Below are positions 8,508 through 11,467 of a stretch of 11,467 bases of DNA, in pieces. The position numbers and the translations under genes were made by a program. How positions within the stretch are numbered: position 1 is the first letter of the stretch; every line of letters begins with the position of its first letter. Origin of the DNA: Haplosporangium gracile (taxonomy: Eukaryota; Mortierellomycota; Mortierellomycetes; Mortierellales; Mortierellaceae); NCBI GenBank assembly GCA_015499985.1, contig JAAAUF010000871.1:6030-17496 (forward strand), given 5' to 3'. The notes beneath the pieces are model-generated. The model saw nothing but the letters and a program-made list of their open reading frames with translations, was not told the DNA's origin and did not search any database.

Positions 8508-8929
8508 CAGTGGCTTAGCTCTCCTTACTAAGAACGAGTAAGGTTGATTCGATAAATGACAAATTCGGAGAGAGAGACAGACCTCTTTGTCAGCTCAGCG
8601 CGCTCCACTTTCGTGTCATGTTCCGTTGGTTGGACATCGGATAGCTTAAGGTATCAGACAATCGAACGATCGCCTATTTTTTTATTTGTTAAGAGCGTGA
8701 TATTATTCTTTTGAAAAGTACGGGTAAAGAGTGAGGGGTTTCGTGATCGATAGTTGTTTAGCGGATGTATGGGTGCTTGGGCGGGGAGTGTAAGCAGAAT
8801 CTACTTCTACTTCTTTCTTTTCCTGGTGCAAAAGGAAAACGCGGCAAAAAATATGCGCATCAAGGCGAGATGGCTTCTATGAAAACGATAACGTGTAGCA
8901 TAAGGCAAAGTAGTTGCGTTGTATTTCTA
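8508..8929. other. Tandem intergenic region (syntaxin 3' end / glutathione transferase promoter)
   Basis: No gene is seen. The right part is the 3' flank of the syntaxin gene; the left part is the promoter of the glutathione transferase, both on the minus strand. TTTATT at 8681-8686 (AATAAA on the minus strand) is the only clear poly(A) signal, about 245 bases past the syntaxin stop. Confidence 0.55.
8681..8686 (-). terminator. Candidate poly(A) signal of the syntaxin gene
   Basis: AATAAA on the minus strand in a T-run context (plus-strand view), about 245 bases beyond the stop codon at 8932-8930. No nearer copy was seen. Confidence 0.35.
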
Positions 8930-11335
8930 TTACTTGTTGCTCTTGCCACTTCCCTTCAAAGCGCCGGTCTGTAAGAAAAATGATAGAAATAAAAGATCAT
9001 ATTAGCAAACAGGCCAGGATACACTGTCAATACGCGATATAGCAACATAGTAGTTTCCAGCGAACGTCTTTTTACCTGCACCAAGACGACAACGACAATA
9101 ATGATGAGGAGGATGAGGGTGATGATCAAACAGATCCACTTCTTCTTTCTGGCGCCACGGGCATTTACAATGGCCGTATCGACCTCCTTGTTTCCGGTCT
9201 CCAGGTGGATGTCCGTCTGCTGGGTGTTCTCCTCGATGGTGTTCATTACCTCGGCCTGCTCCGTCACCAAAGTCTCCATGTCAATAAACAACTGGTGCAA
9301 CTCCTATAAGATCAAAAGATAAAACCGAAGATATTAGCCAACTAGATCACAGTTGTGTTGCAATCATCCAACATACAAAGTACAACTTATCAAACACACA
9401 GAGAGTGCCGTACAAGGATGGTCTTCTCGATCTTCTTGATGTCGTCATGGCGGGATTGAACTTCACGGAGGGCTCTGTTGGCATCGCCGTAACGGGTGCT
9501 GTTAAGAACAGACTGGGCGAAGATCTGCTGGTTATCGCTCTCCATGACCTGGGCAATCTCCTGAGGTGTAGCATCGGGCTTGACTATTGTCCGTCACATG
9601 TAAAAAATGTCGTTTGTTAATATCCACATTTACAATTTCAACTCCACGGCGACTCCCACAAGTATATGAACATGTTGCCTTACCAATCTTGTATTGTCTC
9701 TCCATGCGTCCCTGGTACTTCTTTCTAGCGTCGCTCTCAGCTGACTGGTAGCGACGAAGGGTCTTCAAGAACTTTTCCTTCAACGATCCAGCCTGAGTCC
9801 TACGAATCTGAATCTCGGGCGAGCTGGCCAAACGAAGGTTAGCCAACTCAATATCTAATTCAACATAAAGATGCAAGAAAAGAGTCAGTAACTAAGACTA
9901 CAGCAGCAAAAAAAAAAAAAAAAAAAAAGACTAGTGGTAAAGCAAAGGTGAAAGGTTAGAGTAATTACCCTTGATTCTCTTCTTGGTTCTGTTAGACAAC
10001 TGGGTGGTGTCGGCAGTAAGGGCCTCCAACTGACGGGTTGTCCTGGCGGTCTGATCCTCGGTGGTGACGCCGTTGAGCGAAACATCATGCAACTCCTCAA
10101 TCTTGTTGATGTTCTGCTCAATCTTGGTAATATCCTCTTGAATGGAGGTCACCTAGAAACAATATAAAGCAGTGCAGTGCATGCGCCGAGGGGTTAATAA
10201 CATGCAGGTCGCAAAAAAATAAATGTACCAAATGCAATATGTCCCAGCTGCTGAGCAAGACCTATTTGCGGCAAAGGTGACTAAAGAGAGAGCTTTCTGA
10301 ATGCATATTTCCGACTCGTTTCTCTCCGTGCAGGAGAGAGAGGCACCCTCATAATCCCAGCTCTTGTTACAAAAACGCTCTCCTGCCGCTTGTTGGTCCA
10401 CCTCTCCAAGTGCCCTTTTTATCTTTTTGCTCCCATATCAACATTGAGCCCAATATTGAACTCTCTTCTATTTCTCGTCTCTTTTGTTGTGCAGGTTCTT
10501 GTTCCAAGTCCGGTAGCGACAAAAAAAAGCGTGCCGGGGATAAAATAACATCAAAACAAGAGACATACCTCGCTAAAGAAAGCGTTCATGTCGTTACCGC
10601 CAGCGGCGCCGCTGTTGTTGTTGTGGTTGACAGAGGTCATCTCGATCCTGGAAGGGGAAGCAGGCTGCTGCTGATGACCGTACTGCTGCTGCTGGTACTG
10701 GTTCTGCTGGGCGAATTGGTTCTGCTGGTTGCCGTACTGTTGCTGCTGACCATATTGGTTGCCGTATTGCTGCTGCTGGTTTCCATACTGCTGCTGCTGG
10801 TTTCCGTACTGCTGCTGGTTGCCATATTGCTGGTTTCCGTATTGCTGCTGGTTGCCGTACTGGTTGCCACCGTACTGCTGTTGCTGGCTATGACATAACA
10901 AGCGGGGGAGTATCGTCATGAGAGAAAGAGACAAACGACAAGTGGTTAGGATGTGTTGTCATAAGCCATGGCAACTGTGTGTTTTCGATTCATCGGAGGC
11001 CTTGGAACCAGTTTGGCACAAACTATAACAATAACAGAACAATATGCAGACAATAGCAGAAGCCCAAAAGTGACTGTGGGTCCACTCCTTTGCTTTGTTT
11101 GATGAACTGAAGGGTTATTGTGCTTACCCGTAGCCCTGGTTCTGATTGTTGGACTGGGCCTAGAAGAGTAAATCGATTCAAGGGCAAGTGTTGATGTTTA
11201 AAGTGATGTCAGACATGATGTTACCCAAACAAGAAAAAAAAGTGCACCTTTCAAATGGCAAAAAAGAGAGAATAGGAATATAGAGACGAACAAGGACTGT
11301 ACCTGGAAGTCGGCCAAGCGATCTCTTCCACTCAT
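8930..11335 (-). CDS. SSO1: Plasma-membrane syntaxin, Sso1/2-like Qa-SNARE
   Basis: Eight exons with matching phases: 11303-11335, 11128-11159, 10569-10887, 9969-10152, 9684-9854, 9414-9583, 9076-9303, 8930-8968; 1176 nt and 391 residues. The family forms the target-membrane SNARE complex that fuses secretory vesicles with the plasma membrane. The protein starts MSGRDRLADFQ. Residues 12-96 are Q/N/Y/G-rich with YGNQQ repeats. An Habc three-helix domain runs about 122-258 and the SNARE coiled coil about 287-349, with zero-layer Gln319 (TLVTEQ). A basic RKKKW precedes a single membrane segment at 360-378. Cys361 at the cytosolic edge is a plausible palmitoylation site. The last exon adds a short basic tail (TGALKGSGKSNK) on the far side of the membrane. 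Alignment of the SNARE part (ELHQLFIDMETLV, NARGARKKK) is closest to fungal Sso proteins. Confidence 0.95.
9908..9928. repeat. 21-base A/T run in syntaxin intron 4
   Basis: An unbroken A-run on the plus strand, a T-run on the gene's strand, lying about 50 bases before the acceptor of intron 4 (9855-9968). It acts as part of a long pyrimidine tract and is likely to vary in length. Confidence 0.8.
10153..10568 (-). other. Long intron 3 of the syntaxin gene
   Basis: At 416 bases it is the longest intron in the window, between donor GTATGT at 10568 and acceptor TCTAG at 10153. No extra exon with matching phase and recognisable sequence was found. It contains a 7-bp hairpin at 10321-10339 (TCTCTCC/GGAGAGA, 5-base loop). 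Confidence 0.6.
10665..10886 (-). repeat. Coding minisatellite for YGNQ(Q)n repeats
   Basis: Imperfect tandem units coding for YGNQ, YGNQQ, YGNQQQ and YGNQQQQ, residues 23-96 of the syntaxin. On the plus strand they appear as repeated TTGCCGTACTGCTGCTG-like units. Unit length differs by CAG insertions, the usual sign of replication slippage or unequal exchange. Confidence 0.9.
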
Positions 11336-11413
11336 GGCTTTAAATGACCAAGTCTACTGTTTCTGTTTGTTATTGTTGGAAGTGAGAGAGAAGGATGGAG
11401 TGATGAGGATTAG

Positions 11414-11416
<3 letters not shown>

Positions 11417-11467
<51 letters not shown>
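11417..11467. repeat. (GA)n microsatellite upstream of the syntaxin gene
   Basis: At least 51 bases of perfect GA repeat run off the right end of the window. On the sense strand of the syntaxin gene this is (CT)n, about 80 bases upstream of the start codon, so it lies in the promoter or 5' untranslated region. Confidence 0.95.

Noticed and set aside
10410..10898. 162-residue plus-strand frame with Leu/Val-rich repeats resembling a membrane protein
   Set aside because: The LLLVAVLLL repeats are the reverse complement of CAG/CAA/TAC codons of the YGNQQ repeat, so the hydrophobicity is an artefact.
1..11467. Possible tRNA, rRNA, CRISPR, transposon or viral sequence
   Set aside because: No B-box-like tRNA signal, ribosomal motif, spaced direct repeats, terminal repeats or transposase/integrase motif was seen on either strand.

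Overview
The window is nuclear DNA of a fungus, most likely an early-diverging one (Mucoromycota, perhaps Mortierellaceae; an inference from gene style, not a database match). The evidence is as follows. Genes carry short GT-AG introns of about 100-400 bases. CT-rich tracts lie upstream of start codons on the sense strand. AATAAA-like signals follow stop codons. Proteins carry long Q/N-, S/T- and P-rich stretches, and three of the four complete genes match well-known eukaryotic families. All exon joins below were worked out by hand from reading-frame continuity, splice signals and family alignment.

Layout, left to right. Bases 1-280: a possible first coding exon of a minus-strand gene leaving the window on the left (weak). 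Bases 281-1219: no convincing gene. Bases 1220-4486 (minus): a five-exon gene for an ~885-residue RING finger protein with two TRAF-type zinc fingers and a very long disordered tail. Bases 4487-5477: a ~1-kb divergent promoter region. Bases 5478-6020 (plus): intronless SDHAF3/ACN9, a LYR-motif assembly factor for succinate dehydrogenase. Bases 6021-6618: convergent 3' region with poly(A) signals for both sides. Bases 6619-8224 (minus): four-exon xi-class glutathione transferase (ECM4/GTO, glutathionyl-hydroquinone reductase), with a candidate extra 5' exon at 8498-8507 that would add a mitochondrial-type presequence. Bases 8930-11335 (minus): eight-exon plasma-membrane syntaxin (Sso1/2-like Qa-SNARE) with a YGNQQ-repeat N-terminus. 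A GA/CT microsatellite upstream of it runs off the right end.

The genes are a normal eukaryotic mix, not an operon or island: ubiquitin-type signalling (RING/TRAF), mitochondrial complex II assembly, glutathione/quinone metabolism and exocytosis. No mobile element, CRISPR array, rRNA or tRNA was recognised. The points most worth following are the spliced presequence of the glutathione transferase, the RING-TRAF protein lacking a MATH domain, and the prion-like N-terminus of the syntaxin.
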